DNA from: Anolis sagrei | Lineage: Eukaryota; Chordata; Lepidosauria; Squamata; Anolidae | Assembly: GCF_037176765.1 (NCBI RefSeq) | Contig: NC_090026.1 | Span: forward strand, 130,329,752 to 130,393,751 | DNA length: 64,000 bases | Reading direction: 5' to 3' | Shown here: positions 22,251-63,540 of the stretch, one piece after another | How the letters are laid out: every line of letters begins with the position of its first letter | Numbering within the stretch: the stretch's first letter is position 1 | Notes under the pieces: generated by a model | The model's input: only the letters and a program-made list of their open reading frames with translations | The model's database searches: none | What the model was told of the DNA's origin: nothing | Position numbers and translations under genes: made by a program

Positions 22251-22730
22251 ATGAGGTTTTTTGAAGGGCCCGGCCTCCTTCTCTTGGTGTTCCTGGCTGC
22301 TTTGGTCGTGGTCACAGAAATCGATGCGTCCAAGCCATCTCCTGGGGTCCAGGAGAGGTACGAGACGTTCCTGAGACAGCATCGGCACAACACCAAGGAC
22401 GTCAACAACAAGTACTGCAACAAAATGATGAGGGATCGAGGGATGACCAGTCCCAATTGCAAAGTCAAGAACAGCTTCATCCACGCCAGCACTGAGGACA
22501 TCAAAGCCGTGTGCAAAGACAAAGGGGATCCCCTTGAGACCAAGCGCATGAGCTGTGCACAGTTCCGCGTCACGACCTGTAACTTGAAAGCAGGGTCGAT
22601 CCGCCGTCCCTGTGAATACACACAAGACAAGCGGCCTCGCTATATCGTCATCGCTTGTGAGGAAGACCATCCCGTCCACTACGACGAAGGCAAGGTCATC
22701 ATAAATCGGCCCAAGCCATGTAAGAAATAA
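22251..22730 (+). CDS. Secreted ribonuclease, RNase A superfamily, angiogenin-like
   Basis: A 159-residue protein starting at ATG 22,251 (MRFFEG). It follows a clear acceptor (TTTCCCTTTCTTTAG, AG at 22,228-22,229), so the coding exon starts at 22,230. Residues 1-26 form a signal peptide (LLLLVFLAALVVV). Catalytic residues are His44 in FLRQH, Lys71 in CKVKNSF, and His143 in PVHYD. Cysteines are 56, 70, 88, 102, 110, 121, 136 and 157, the same eight as the sister gene at 491-973. They share FRVTTC, HYDEGKVI and the basic C-terminus. The frame is intact. The function is inferred: extracellular RNA cleavage, with possible defence or angiogenin-like roles. An ATTAAA poly(A) signal lies at 22,868. 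Confidence 0.92.
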   Translation: MRFFEGPGLLLLVFLAALVVVTEIDASKPSPGVQERYETFLRQHRHNTKDVNNKYCNKMMRDRGMTSPNCKVKNSFIHASTEDIKAVCKDKGDPLETKRMSCAQFRVTTCNLKAGSIRRPCEYTQDKRPRYIVIACEEDHPVHYDEGKVIINRPKPCKK

Positions 22731-23130
22731 ACCGGGCAGCGTTCCTCTCCTGCTGGGTCCATTTCTCCTGCAGCTTCTTTTGCCATTGTAGCTTTCACAA
22801 TACGTAGAAGACTAGCCATGCATTCTGTCCTCACCCTTCTCTAACCCTTCCCAACTCTGACTCCTCTATTAAAGTGTGCCGGCTTGTACGCCAGAGAAAC
22901 AAATATATCTTGCTTTGAAGCATTGCAAACTCCCTTGTGGTCTGGTCTTTCTTTGAAATCTCTCTCTTATTTTGGGGGTCAAAGCGATGTTCAGGGCCTG
23001 GGTTGGGGCAAGAAGGGATTGGTTTTGATGGGTAGACTTGCCACCTCTTCACCCAAAAAGAAGCTTCCTGCATATCTTTGAAACAATTGGTTCAGGACAT
23101 GGACTCATGCAAGCATTGAAGTGGGTTCTC
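22731..23130 (+). other. 3' UTR and flank of the plus-strand RNase
   Basis: Homologous to the minus-strand gene's 3' flank over roughly 300 bp. ATTAAAGTGTGCCGGC at 22,868 gives the likely poly(A) signal. Confidence 0.6.
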
Positions 23131-23276
23131 CCGGGATTCATCTACACCAGTGGTTCTCAACCTTCCTAATGCCGCGACCCCTTAATGCAGTTTCTCATGT
23201 TGTGGTGACCCCCAACAATAAAATAATTTTGATACTGTTACGAATCATAATGTAAATATCTGGTATGCAGGATGTA

Positions 23277-23354
23277 CAGGGTTAGTCAAAATGCATAGGC
23301 CAATAAGCCATTCAATTGAATGGCTTATTGGCCTATGCATTTTGACTAACCCTG
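23277..23354. mobile_element. 78-bp perfect-palindrome MITE with TA target duplication
   Basis: The left 39 bases start CAGGGTTAGTCAAAATGCAT and the right 39 are their exact reverse complement, with no loop. TA lies on both sides (23,275-23,276 and 23,355-23,356). Removing the insert and one TA restores the usual hAT text GCAGGATGTATTTTCATTC. The TA duplication suggests Tc1/mariner-type mobilisation. Confidence 0.9.
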
Positions 23355-23512
23355 TATTTTCATTCAAATACTCGATATGCCCAAATTTGAATACTGGTGG
23401 GGTTAGAGCAGGGGTCCTCAAACTAAGGCCCAGGGGCCGGATGTGGCCCTCCAAGGTCATTTACCCGGCCCTCACTCAGGGTCAACCTAAGTCTGAAACG
23501 ACTTGAAAACAC

Positions 23513-23544
<32 letters not shown>

Positions 23545-23577
23545 CCTATCTCATCAGCCACAAGCAAGCCCACACTT

Positions 23578-25318
23578 CCCATTTATTTATTTAAAAGTTT
23601 TCTATACCGATCTTCTCACCTCCAGGAGGGACTCAGATCCGGTTCACAACATGTGTTCATATACAAAATACAAACCACACAATGCATTATCATTACACGT
23701 TAAAAACATATTACAATACAACATCGTCATCATCACAATTACACAGCCAGGTCATCAAAACATTCATAGAATCATAGAATCATAGAATCAAAGAGTTGGA
23801 AGAGACCTCATGGGCCATCCAGTCCAACCCCATTCTGCCAAGAAGCAGGAATATTGCATTCAAATCACCCCTGACAGATGGCCATCCAGCCTCTGCTTAA
23901 AAGCTTCCAAAGAAGGAGCCTCCACCACACTCCGGGGCAGAGAGTTCCACTGCTGAACGGCTCTCACAGTCAGGAAGTTCTTCCTCATGTTCAGATGGAA
24001 TCTCCTCTCTTGTAGTTTGAAGCCATTGTTCCATTGCGTCCTAGTCTCCAGGGAAGCAGAAAGGAAGCTTGCTCCCTCCTCTCTGGTCATAATTCATGGT
24101 CATAATTCACAGTTATTCATTCTCCTTCCATGTGGACCAGAGTTGACTTGGTTGTCAAAGGCCGCATTCCATAGCCAAGTCTTTGTTAGCTTCCTGAACG
24201 TCAAGAGGGAGGAAGCCGTTCTAATCTCCTGTGGGAGGGAGTTCCACAGCCGGGAAGCCACCATCGAGAAGGCCCTGTCTTTCATCCCCACCAACCGCGA
24301 TTGTGACAGTGGTGGGATCGAGAGCAGCCCCCCCCCCCCCCGGAAGATCTTAAAAACCTTGATGGTTCGTAGGGGAGAATCCGTTTGGACAGGTAAACAG
24401 GGCCAGAGTCGTTTAGGGCTTTGTAGGTCAAAACCAGCACTTTGAATTGTGCTCGGAAGCTAATCGGCAGCCAGTGGAGCTGGCGCAACAGAGGGGTTGT
24501 ATGCTCCCTGTACCCTGCTCCTGTTAGTAATCTGGCTGCCGAGCGTTGGACTAGCTGCAGCTTCCGGGCAGTCTTCAGAGGCAGCCCCATGTAGAGAGCG
24601 TTGCAGTAATCTAAACGTGATGTAACCAGAGTGTGGACCACCATGGCCAAGTCAGACTTCCCAAGGTACGGGCGAGCTGGCGCACAAGTTTTAATTGTGC
24701 AAAAGCTCCCCTGACCACCGCCGAGACCTGGGGTTCCAGGCTCAGCGATGAGTCCAGGGTCACACCCAAGCTGCGAACCTGCGCCTTCAGGGGGAGTGGG
24801 ACCCCGTCCAGCACAGGCTGTAACCCTATGCCCTGTTCGGCCTTTTGACTGACCAGGAGTACCTCTGTCTTGTCTGGATTTAGTTTCAATCTGTTAGCCC
24901 TCATCCAGTCCGTCACAGCGGCCAAGCACCGGTTCAGGACCTGGACAGCCTCCTTAGTAGCAGGTGGGAAGGAGTGACAGAGTTGGACATCATCTGCGTA
25001 CAGGTGACACCGCACCCCGAAACTCCGGATGATCTCTCCCAATGGCTTCATGTATATGTTAAACAACATAGGGGACAGTACTGAACCCTGCGGGACTCCA
25101 CAGTGCAATGGCCGAGGAGTCGAGCAGGAGTCCCCTAGTGACACCTTCTGGGAGCGACCCTCGAGGAAGGACCGGAGCCACTGCAAGGCAGGACCCCCGA
25201 GACCCATACCTGCGAGGCGTCTCAGGAGGATACGTGGTCGATGGTATCGAAGGCCGAAGAGAGGTCCAGCAGAACCAACAGGGACACACTCCCCCTGTCC
25301 AGTTCCCAGCGAAATACT
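23578..25318 (-). mobile_element. L2-type LINE with RT domain, split by CR1
   Basis: The minus strand at 24,611-25,207 encodes CGVPQGSVLSPMLFNIYMK, the catalytic box HLYADDVQL and [17 protein letters not shown]. Then come LDYCNALYMGLPLKTARKL and the 3' tail with TTTATTT at 23,581. It shows several frame breaks. A (C)n run sits at 24,330. It is 5'-truncated at about 25,318. Confidence 0.85.
23764..24087 (-). mobile_element. CR1 LINE 3' end, innermost insertion
   Basis: It starts with ATAGAATCATAGAATCATAG and encodes [20 protein letters not shown] on the minus strand. It separates the L2 tail from the L2 ORF. Confidence 0.85.
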
Positions 25319-25920
25319 AATAAGTTTATATTTGTTAAAATTACATTTTAACTATTGTATTGTTTTTAGGTGGTTTTTTTTTTTTGCACGACAAATAAGA
25401 TATGTGCAGTGTGCATAGGAATTCATCCATGGTTTTCTTCAAATTATAACCTGGCCCTCCAACAGTTTGAGGGACTGTGACCTGGCCCTCTGTTTAAAAA
25501 GTTTGAGGAACCCTGGGATAGAGGGTGGTTTGATTTTGACATTTGAGAGTCATAGTTGCTGAGATTTCTAGTTCACCTACTATCAAAGAACACTCTGAAC
25601 TCCACCAATGATGGGATTGAACCAAACTCAGCACACAGAACTCCGATGACCAATGGAAAATACTGGAAGAGTTTGGTAGGCATTCACCTTGAGTTTGGGA
25701 GTTGTAGTTCACCTGAATCCAGAGAGCATTGTGGACTCAAAAAATGATGGATCTGGACCAAACTTGGCACGTATACTCAATATGTCCAAGTGTGAACACT
25801 GGTGGAGTTTGGGGAGAATAGATCTTGGCATTTGAGAGTTGTAGTTGCTGGGATGTATACTTCACCTACAATCGAAGAGCATTCTGAACCCCACCAATGA
25901 TAGAATTGGGTCAAACTTTT

Positions 25921-26460
25921 TCCCTTTTTTCTGTATTGTCATTTAACTTTTCGTCATTTATCTTTTTTGGGGCTTTTAAAGTCCCCTCTGTTGTGTTTTT
26001 CAGTGTTTTTATGAGTGATGGACATACATTGGGTTGTTAGGTGTTTTGTGTCCAAATTTGGTGTCAATTCGTCCAGTGGTTTTTGAGTCCTGTTAATCCC
26101 ACAAATGAACATTACATATTTATTTATATAGATGTTATAGAAAATATACCCACTTATCCCTCCCACCAGAGTCCCATAGAAGTTCAAGAGAGCACATAAG
26201 TGTAAAGGGAGGGGGTTTCTCAGTAATAAATGTGCTACCTTCTGCTATATATGAAACATAGGACACAAAACCTTGATTAAATGTACACACTATCTAACAT
26301 GGGAAGGGTCCTTGTTGTTGTTGTTAGTGCCTTGGCAAATTGACCAAGGCTTAACCCTTATTATCCAGTCTGGTGTCCTTGTCCTTAGCAAAACTATAAG
26401 TTACTGTCTTTTATATGGGGGGGGGGTCATGTTTTACAGAGTCCGGGGGGGGGGGGGTAA
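25921..26460. other. Unassigned stretch with G runs
   Basis: 25,980-26,110 (ACATTGGGTTGTTAGGTGTT) may be more old hAT or LINE tail. Poly(G) runs lie at 26,417 and 26,446. No gene seen. Confidence 0.35.
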
Positions 26461-26645
26461 CCTCTGATCACAGGGGTGGTGCTCATCTCCATTTCTAAGC
26501 CGAACAGCCGGCATTGTCCATAGACACCTCCAAGGTCATGTGACCGGCATGACTGCATACCTATTGATCTACTCACATTTGCATGTTTTCGAACTGCTAG
26601 GTTGGCAGAAGCTGGGGCTAACAGTAGGAGCTCACGAATAAACAG
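26461..26645 (-). mobile_element. tRNA-derived squamate SINE, body only
   Basis: CGAACAGCCGGCATTGTCC, GGTCATGTGACCGGCATGAC and TTCGAACTGCTAGGTTGGCA match my memory of a common squamate tRNA-SINE, here reversed. The tRNA-like head is missing. Confidence 0.5.
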
Positions 26646-26699
26646 GAAACAACACTCTTAAACAAAGAACAATTTTGTTGCACAGTATTCTTGCTGTTA

Positions 26700-28380
26700 T
26701 TATTTATTTAAAAAGGCTTCCCTTGACTCCACGGTGCTGAACAATTTCAGACCAATCTCCAACCTCCCTTTTTTGGGCAAGGTGCTGGAGTGGGTGGTTG
26801 CCTCCCAGCTCCAGGCTTTCTAGATGACATTAACTACCTAGATCAGTCACAGTCTGGTTTCAGACCTGGTCACGGCACCGAGATGACCTTGGTCGTCTTG
26901 GTGGATGACCTCCGTAGAGAGCTAGACAGGGGGAGTGTGACCTTGTTGGTTCTCTTGGACATCTCAGCGACTTTCGATACCATCGATCATGGTATCCTTC
27001 TGGGTTGACTCTCTGGGATGGGTCTTGGGGGCACGGTTTTGTCATAGCTCCAATCTTTCCTGGATTGGTGAAGCTGGGAGATGCCTGCTCGGACCCCTGG
27101 CCTTTGACCTGTGGGGTCCCGCAAGGCTCTATCCTGTCTCCCATGCTCTTTTAACATCTACATGAAACCGCTGGGAGAGGTCATCCGGAGTTTTGGAGCT
27201 AGGTGCCCATCTATACAGATGACACACAACTCTACTACTCATTTCCACCTAACTCCAAGGAGGCTCCTCGAGTGCTAAATGAGTGCCTGGCCTCTGTGTC
27301 TATCTGGATGAGGAGGAACAAGCTGAAGATCAATCCCGACAAGACAGAAGTCCTCCTGGTCCATCGTAAACCTGATCGGGGTATAGGGTGGCAACCTGTG
27401 CTGGACGGGGTTACACTCCCCCTGAAGTCACAGGTCCGCAGTTTGGGAGTCCTCTTGGATTCATCGCTTACGCTTGAGGCTCAGGCGTCGGTGGTGTCCG
27501 GGAGGGCTTTTGCACAATTGAGACTCGTGCACCAACTGTGACCATACCTCGCGAAGGCTGATCTGGCCGGGGTGGTCCATGCCTAGGTCACCTCTAGATT
27601 GGACTACTGTAATGCGCTCTACGTGGGGCTGCCCTTGAAAACGGCTCGGAAATTCCAACTGGTCCAACGGGCAGCGGCCAGGATGTTAACTGGCGTTCCC
27701 TACAGAGAGAGGTCAACCCTCCTGTTCAAGGAGCTCCATTGGCTGCCGTTTATTTTCCGAGCCCAATTTAAGGTGCAGGTGCTTACCTACAAAACCCTAA
27801 ACGGTTTGGGACCATCCTACCTGCATGACCGCATCTCCGTTTATGAACCCACACGTTCGCTTCATTCATTGGAGAGGCTCTGCTCGCGATTCCGCCTGCT
27901 TTGCAGGCGCGTCTGGTGGGGACGAGGGACAGGGCCTTTTCTGTGGTGGCCCCCTAACTCTGGAACACCCTCCCAAAAGAGATTAGACAGGCCCCTACGT
28001 TGGCAGTCTTCAGGAAGAACTTGAAGACCTGGCTGTTCTGATGTACCTTTCCAGAATAGGAAAACTCCACCAAGTCCCAGAAGCACTTTAGTAGAACTTA
28101 AGATTGCTTGCACACTGCACTTACCCTGAAATCTGATACATCAGCACTTTTAATCTGTACCCATTACTTTGGCCCGGCCCCAGTTTTTATTGTGTTTTGG
28201 TGTATTGTTTCTATTGTTTTGCTGTTTTAATATTGCTTTAATTGTTTTTAATTTGCTTTAGGTGTTGTATTGTTGTGTTGTGTTTTGAGGCCTTGGCCTT
28301 TGTAAGCCGCATCAAGTCCTTCGGGAGATGCTCGCGGGGTACAAATAAAGTTAATCATAATAATCATAATAATCCCTGCT
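26700..28380 (+). mobile_element. L2-type LINE with degenerate RT and 3' end
   Basis: Fragments include [56 protein letters not shown] and MDYCNALYVGLPLKTARKF. UTR text GAGATGCTCGCGGGGTACAA and an (AAT)n-like end follow at 28,350-28,372. Several stops and frame shifts are present. Confidence 0.85.
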
Positions 28381-29044
28381 ACCTTTGCAACGAGGGGCCA
28401 AAGCCGAGAGCCCGCAGAGGGGATGTCACAGCTGCCAAACATGAGACCACATCACCTGCATTCACTTCAACGTACCTTTGAGCAATGAATGAGCAGGAAG
28501 CGTGTGCAAATGCCACCTGAAAAGCACACTGTGCCCAAGAAAGGTGAGGAAATGTCTTGGCGAGGTGCCTGCCATTTCAACAGCCCTGCAGGAGATTCTA
28601 GAGGTCAAAAAACCACCTTGATTGGCGTGCTTTGTTTAAAGCTGTCATTTAAACAGACAAGGAACCATTCAAGAGGCACCACGCTTTGCATAAAACCATT
28701 GCACTACCAGTGAAAAGGTCAGGCAGAGATTTAAGTGACAGAGCAAAAGGGAAACGTTGGGTGATTTGGGGAAGATATGATGTTCCCATTTGGATCTGGA
28801 AGTTGTTATCCAAAAAAAGAGTGCAAAACTTAGGAAAGTTCTTTTGGGGAAACTACAAATCCCAGATTTCCCAGGCTCAATGGAGGATTCTGGGGCTTGT
28901 AGCCCAAGCGGGAAATTTTCCTGAACCTGAATCGCACCAGAACCATTACTTCGCTAAGGGCTGGTTCCCATGCATGTTGTATGTGTCTTAATAGTGTATT
29001 TACTTTTTTTAATGATGTTGTACTCCACCCCAAGTTGCACAGAG
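28381..29044. other. Apparently unique sequence, no gene supported
   Basis: Short frames only. GGGAAACTACAAATCCCAGA at about 28,848 hints at a very old repeat. Confidence 0.35.
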
Positions 29045-29050
29045 AGCTAG

Positions 29051-29088
<38 letters not shown>

Positions 29089-29459
29089 GACACAAAAGCA
29101 GAGTATGTCACAGCAAACGAGATCTAGATGCTGGATTTCGTATCACAAAATCACAAGTCGAACACTTCCGAAGCGTCTAGGACTGTGTGATGTATTTTCG
29201 AATGATGTGCACAGATCCAAGTCAGGTGACCTTTTGCAATTGACTGATCGTGATTTTGTCGATGTTTATTGTTTCCAAATGCCGGCTGCGATCTTTTGGC
29301 ATGGCACCCAGTGCACCAATGACCAATGAATATTATTATTATATATTATTATATATTATTATATATTATTATAATTATTATTATTATTATTTGAAACACA
29401 AGATGAATCCACAGCAGACACTCTGCTGGATGTTGAATTGGATCACACGTCGGGCACTT
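29045..29459. repeat. (ATT)n and (ATATT)n runs with an unclassified interspersed repeat
   Basis: (ATT)n lies at 29,053-29,089 and an AT-rich run at 29,331-29,391. Between them, ACAGCAAACGAGATCTAGAT and CACAAGTCGAACACTTCC form a repeat whose first words recur at 60,075-60,100. Confidence 0.6.
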
Positions 29460-30288
29460 CCCAAGTGTCTAGGACAGTGATACAGCTTAATGGTGTAACA
29501 TTAGAAAATGTTGACCATTTCCGCTCCCTCTCCACCAAAGTCAACATCGACACCGAAATTCAACACCGCCTGAGCTCTGCGAGTGCAGCATTTTCCCAAA
29601 TAAAGCAGAGAGTGTTTGAGGACCGGGACATCCATAGGGAGACCAAGGTGCTTGTCTATAAAGCTATTGTCCTCCCAACCCTGCTCTATGCCTGTGAGAC
29701 GTGGACTGTCTACAGACATCACATGCAACTCCTGGAATGATTCCATCAGCGCTGCCTCCGGAAAATCCTGCAAATCTCTTGGGAAGACAGGCGGACAAAC
29801 GTCAGCGTGCTGGAAGAAGCAAAGACCATCAGCATTGAAGCAATGCTCCTCCGCCATCAACTCCGCTGGACCAGCCACGTTGTCCGGATGCCCGACCACC
29901 GTCTTCCAAAGCAGTTGCTCTACTCCGAACTCAAGAACGGAAAAAGGAATGTTGGAGGACAGGAAAAGAGATTGAAAGATGGGATCAAAGCCAACCTTAA
30001 AAACTCTGGCATAGACACTGAAAACTGGGAAGCCCTGGCCCTTGAGTGCTCCAGCTGGAGGTCAGCTGTGACCAGCAGTGCTGCAGAATTTGAAGAGGCA
30101 CGAATGGAGGGTGAAAGAGAGAAACGTGCCAAGAGGAAGGCGCATCAAGCCAACCCCGACCGGGACCACCTTCCACCTGGAAACCAATGCCCTCACTGTG
30201 GGAGAAGATGCAGGTCAAGAATAGGGCTCCACAGTCAACTATGGACCCACCCTGGAAGACTATCCTACTCGGACAACGAGGGATCGCC

Positions 30289-30320
<32 letters not shown>

Positions 30321-30345
30321 ATAGACAGACAGACAGACAGGGATT
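29460..30345 (+). mobile_element. LINE family Z, 3' half
   Basis: Two reading stretches encode LYACETWTVYRHHMQLLE, TISIEAMLLRHQLRWTSHVV, RMPDHRLPKQLLYSELKNGK and a terminal CPHCGRRCRSRIGLHSQ zinc-finger-like motif. This is the C-terminal region of a non-LTR retrotransposon. The clade is not certain. It ends in (TAAG)n and (ACAG)n at 30,290-30,340. Confidence 0.7.
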
Positions 30346-30826
30346 AACAGCACCAAGAAGTAAAGACTGGTGCTTATATAGACCACGTCAACCAGATACT
30401 TAGATTTCAATATTTTTCTTTTATTACTCATATGTATATCCAACTCTCACCACAAAGGTGTGTAGGGTACGTTTACAACCAGACGTAGGAACAAAACCCC
30501 GATATAAAATATCTTTACCTAATACATTAAAAATATATATAGAAACAAACACATCTTGGAAAATGTGTTTTAGCCTGATCCTCTTTCAACCCCATCCACA
30601 CAAACCCATCTCCCAGAGCTGGAGAGCAACCACCAGAATGCTTCATTGGTTGGGGACGATGGGAGTGAGAATCCAATACAATTGGAAGGTATCACATTGG
30701 GAAAGGCTGGGTTACAGCGATGGCATTGATTATCCTAAGGCTGGATCGACACTGCTCTATATCCAAGGATGTGACTCTGGATTGCCTGCTTTGAAGTGGA
30801 TTATAGGAGTCTATACTGCCTGAAAA
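30346..30826. other. Unassigned sequence
   Basis: No open frame or repeat family recognised. Confidence 0.3.
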
Positions 30827-31215
30827 ATGTTCTGTTCCTGGTTTGAAAGTGTTATTTCCTGTTTAATTGTGCAATCCTTGGGTTGTTGTAGGTTTTTTCG
30901 GGCTGTATGGCCATGGTCTAGAGGCATTCTCTCCTGACGTTTCGCCTGCACTTTGGCAAGCATCCTCGGAGTACCTCTGAGGATGCTTGCCAAAATGCAG
31001 GCGAAACGTCAGGAGAGAATGCCTCTAGACCATAGCCATACAGCCCGAAAAAACCTACAACAACCCAGTGATTCCGGCCATGAAAGCCTTCGACAATACA
31101 TTGTGCAATCTTTATTTAGAAAATTGTTGTTATACTCCAGAAACTTTGTTTTTGCAACTGCCACAAACTAGGTTAAATTGGCTGAGACTCGATGATGAGA
31201 TGGTCATTGGAAAAC
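30827..31215. mobile_element. Unclassified interspersed repeat split by a foldback
   Basis: TGTTCTGTTCCTGGTTTGAA and GTGTTATTTCCTG recur at 36,060, 49,030 and 60,805. The downstream words GCCACAAACTAGGTTAAATT and GGCTGAGACTC recur at 60,900-60,930. Confidence 0.5.
30877..31099. mobile_element. Foldback element with 11-bp target duplication
   Basis: Inverted arms share CTCTCCTGACGTTTCGCCTG. ATTGTGCAATC lies on both sides (30,866-30,876 and 31,100-31,110). Same family as 20,356 and 55,402. Confidence 0.8.
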
Positions 31216-31302
31216 TAGAGCAAAATGTGCTAGGACAGGGGTTCTCAACCTTTCTAACACCGTGACCCCTAAATATGCTTCCTCATGTTATGGTGACCCC
31301 CA

Positions 31303-31583
31303 ACCCTGGCCCTTGAGCGCTTCAGCTGGAGGTCAGCTGTGACCAGCAGTGCTGCAGAATTCGAGGAGGCACGAGTAGAGGGTAAGAGAGAGAAACGTGC
31401 CAGGAGGAAGGCGCATCAAGCCAACCCCGACCGGGACCGCCTTCCACCTGGAAACCAATGCCTTCACTGTGGGAGAAGATGCGGGTCAAGAATAGGGTTC
31501 CACAGCCACCTACGAACCCACAAGGAAACGCATAATGGAAGACCATCTTACTCGTCCAACGAGGGATCGCCTAAGGAAGGAAG
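31303..31583 (+). mobile_element. LINE family Z 3' end
   Basis: It encodes WRSAVTSSAAEFEEARVEGK and CLHCGRRCGSRIGFHSHLRT, ending CGCCTAAGGAAGGA. Confidence 0.75.
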
Positions 31584-31889
31584 GACCCCCAACCATAAAA
31601 TTATTTTCGTTGCTCCTTTGTAATTTTGCCCTTGCGTGAAGGCCTTGCGCTAAGGGGTTCTCGCCTGCCCCATGCCCTTGCCGGCTGGCGGGAGCACGAG
31701 GGAGGTGAGGGAGGACTCGTGCAAGGCAATGCCTTGTGCAAATGGGCCCTCGCCGGCCTTGCACACTTGCCGGACAGCGAGAGCGTAAGGGAGGCTTCTG
31801 CTCGACCCACGCCCCTTCCAAGCTCAGCAGGGGACGAGGGACGAGCGCAAAGATTCCCTGGACAGCCAGACCGACCGGGAAGCCTTCGT

Positions 31890-32595
31890 GTGAAAAGTAC
31901 GTGTGAAAAAGGTCTTTGAGTCCTCGTGGACAACAAGTTAAACATGAGCCAACAATGTGATGTGGCGGCAAAAAAAAGCCAATGGGATTTTGGCCTGCAT
32001 CAAGAGGAGCCGAGTGTCTAGGTCAGAGGAAGTCATGCTCCCCATGCTCTGTTCCACTTTGGTTAGACCACACCTGGAATATTGTGTCCAATTCTGGGCA
32101 CCACAATTCAAGAGAGATATTGACAAGCTGGAATGTGTCCAGAGGAGGGCGACTAAAATGATCAAGGGTCTGGAGAACAAGCCCTATGAGGAGCGGCTTA
32201 AGGAGCTGGGCATGTTTAGCCTGAAGCAGAGAAGGCTGAGAGGAGATATGATAGCCATGTATAATAAATATGTGAGAGGAAGCCACAGGGAGGAGGAGGG
32301 AGCAAGCTTGTTCTTTGCTTCCCTGGAGACTAGGACGTGGAACAATGGCTTCAAACTACAAGAAAGGAGATTCCATCTGAACATGAGGAAGAACTTCCTG
32401 TCTGTGAGAGCTGTTCAGCAGTGGAACTCTCTGCCCCGGAGTGTGGTGGAGGCTCCTTCTTTGGAAGATTTTAAACAAAGGCTGGATGGCCATCTGTCAG
32501 GGGTGATTTGAATGCAATATTCCTGCTTCTTGGCAGAATGGGGTTGGACTGGATGGCCCAGGAGGTCTCTTCCAACTCTTTGATTCTATGATTCC
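31890..32595 (+). mobile_element. CR1 LINE, 5'-truncated
   Basis: It encodes [20 protein letters not shown] through DGHLSGVI, then AACTCTTTGATTCTATGATT. Confidence 0.9.
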
Positions 32596-32898
32596 TTTAG
32601 ACCCGCGTGCCCTGTGGGAACAGGAGGTGGAGGAGCTGACCTGGAAAGCCTGGCTGTTTCCCTGGCACAGGGGCTGGCAGCCATTTTGAGGAGGCAGAGG
32701 GTTCAAGACCAACTGAGGTGCCTTCACGACCCCCAGAAAATGGCCCAGCGACCCCCCTGGGGGTCGCGACCCTCAGGTTGAGAACCGCTGTCTAGGATAT
32801 AAACAAGTAGATCCAGCCTAAGACACTCATTCCAAATCTACTGTAAGAACAGAGTGACTTCTTTCCGCTCTCCAAGACCCAACCACAGCGCAGCAGCA

Positions 32899-63540
<30,642 letters not shown>

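Larger units (their letters stand above)
23407..25513. mobile_element. Second hAT-type MITE, carrying an L2 LINE
   Basis: Ends are CAGGGGTCCTCAAACTAAGG and TTTGAGGAACCCTG, which are inverted repeats. Flanks GGTTAGAG and GGATAGAG are 8 bp, a hAT-size duplication with one difference. Internal text AATACTAATAAGTTTATATT resumes after the L2. Confidence 0.75.
23146..25920. mobile_element. Nonautonomous SPIN/URR1-like hAT element, host of a nested stack
   Basis: The left end CAGTGGTTCTCAACCTTCCT at about 23,148 and GCGACCCCTTAATGCAG match the end motif of this group. Internal text pauses at 23,405 and resumes at 25,514 with the usual TTGAGAGTTGTAGTTGCTGG units. Everything between is later insertion. 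Confidence 0.75.
31236..32790. mobile_element. SPIN/URR1-like hAT element carrying two LINE insertions
   Basis: The left end CAGGGGTTCTCAACCTTTCT and right end CTCAGGTTGAGAACCGCTG are inverted. It contains a GC-rich core at 31,625-31,890. A LINE Z 3' end is inserted at 31,303-31,583 and a CR1 at 31,890-32,595. Confidence 0.75.
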
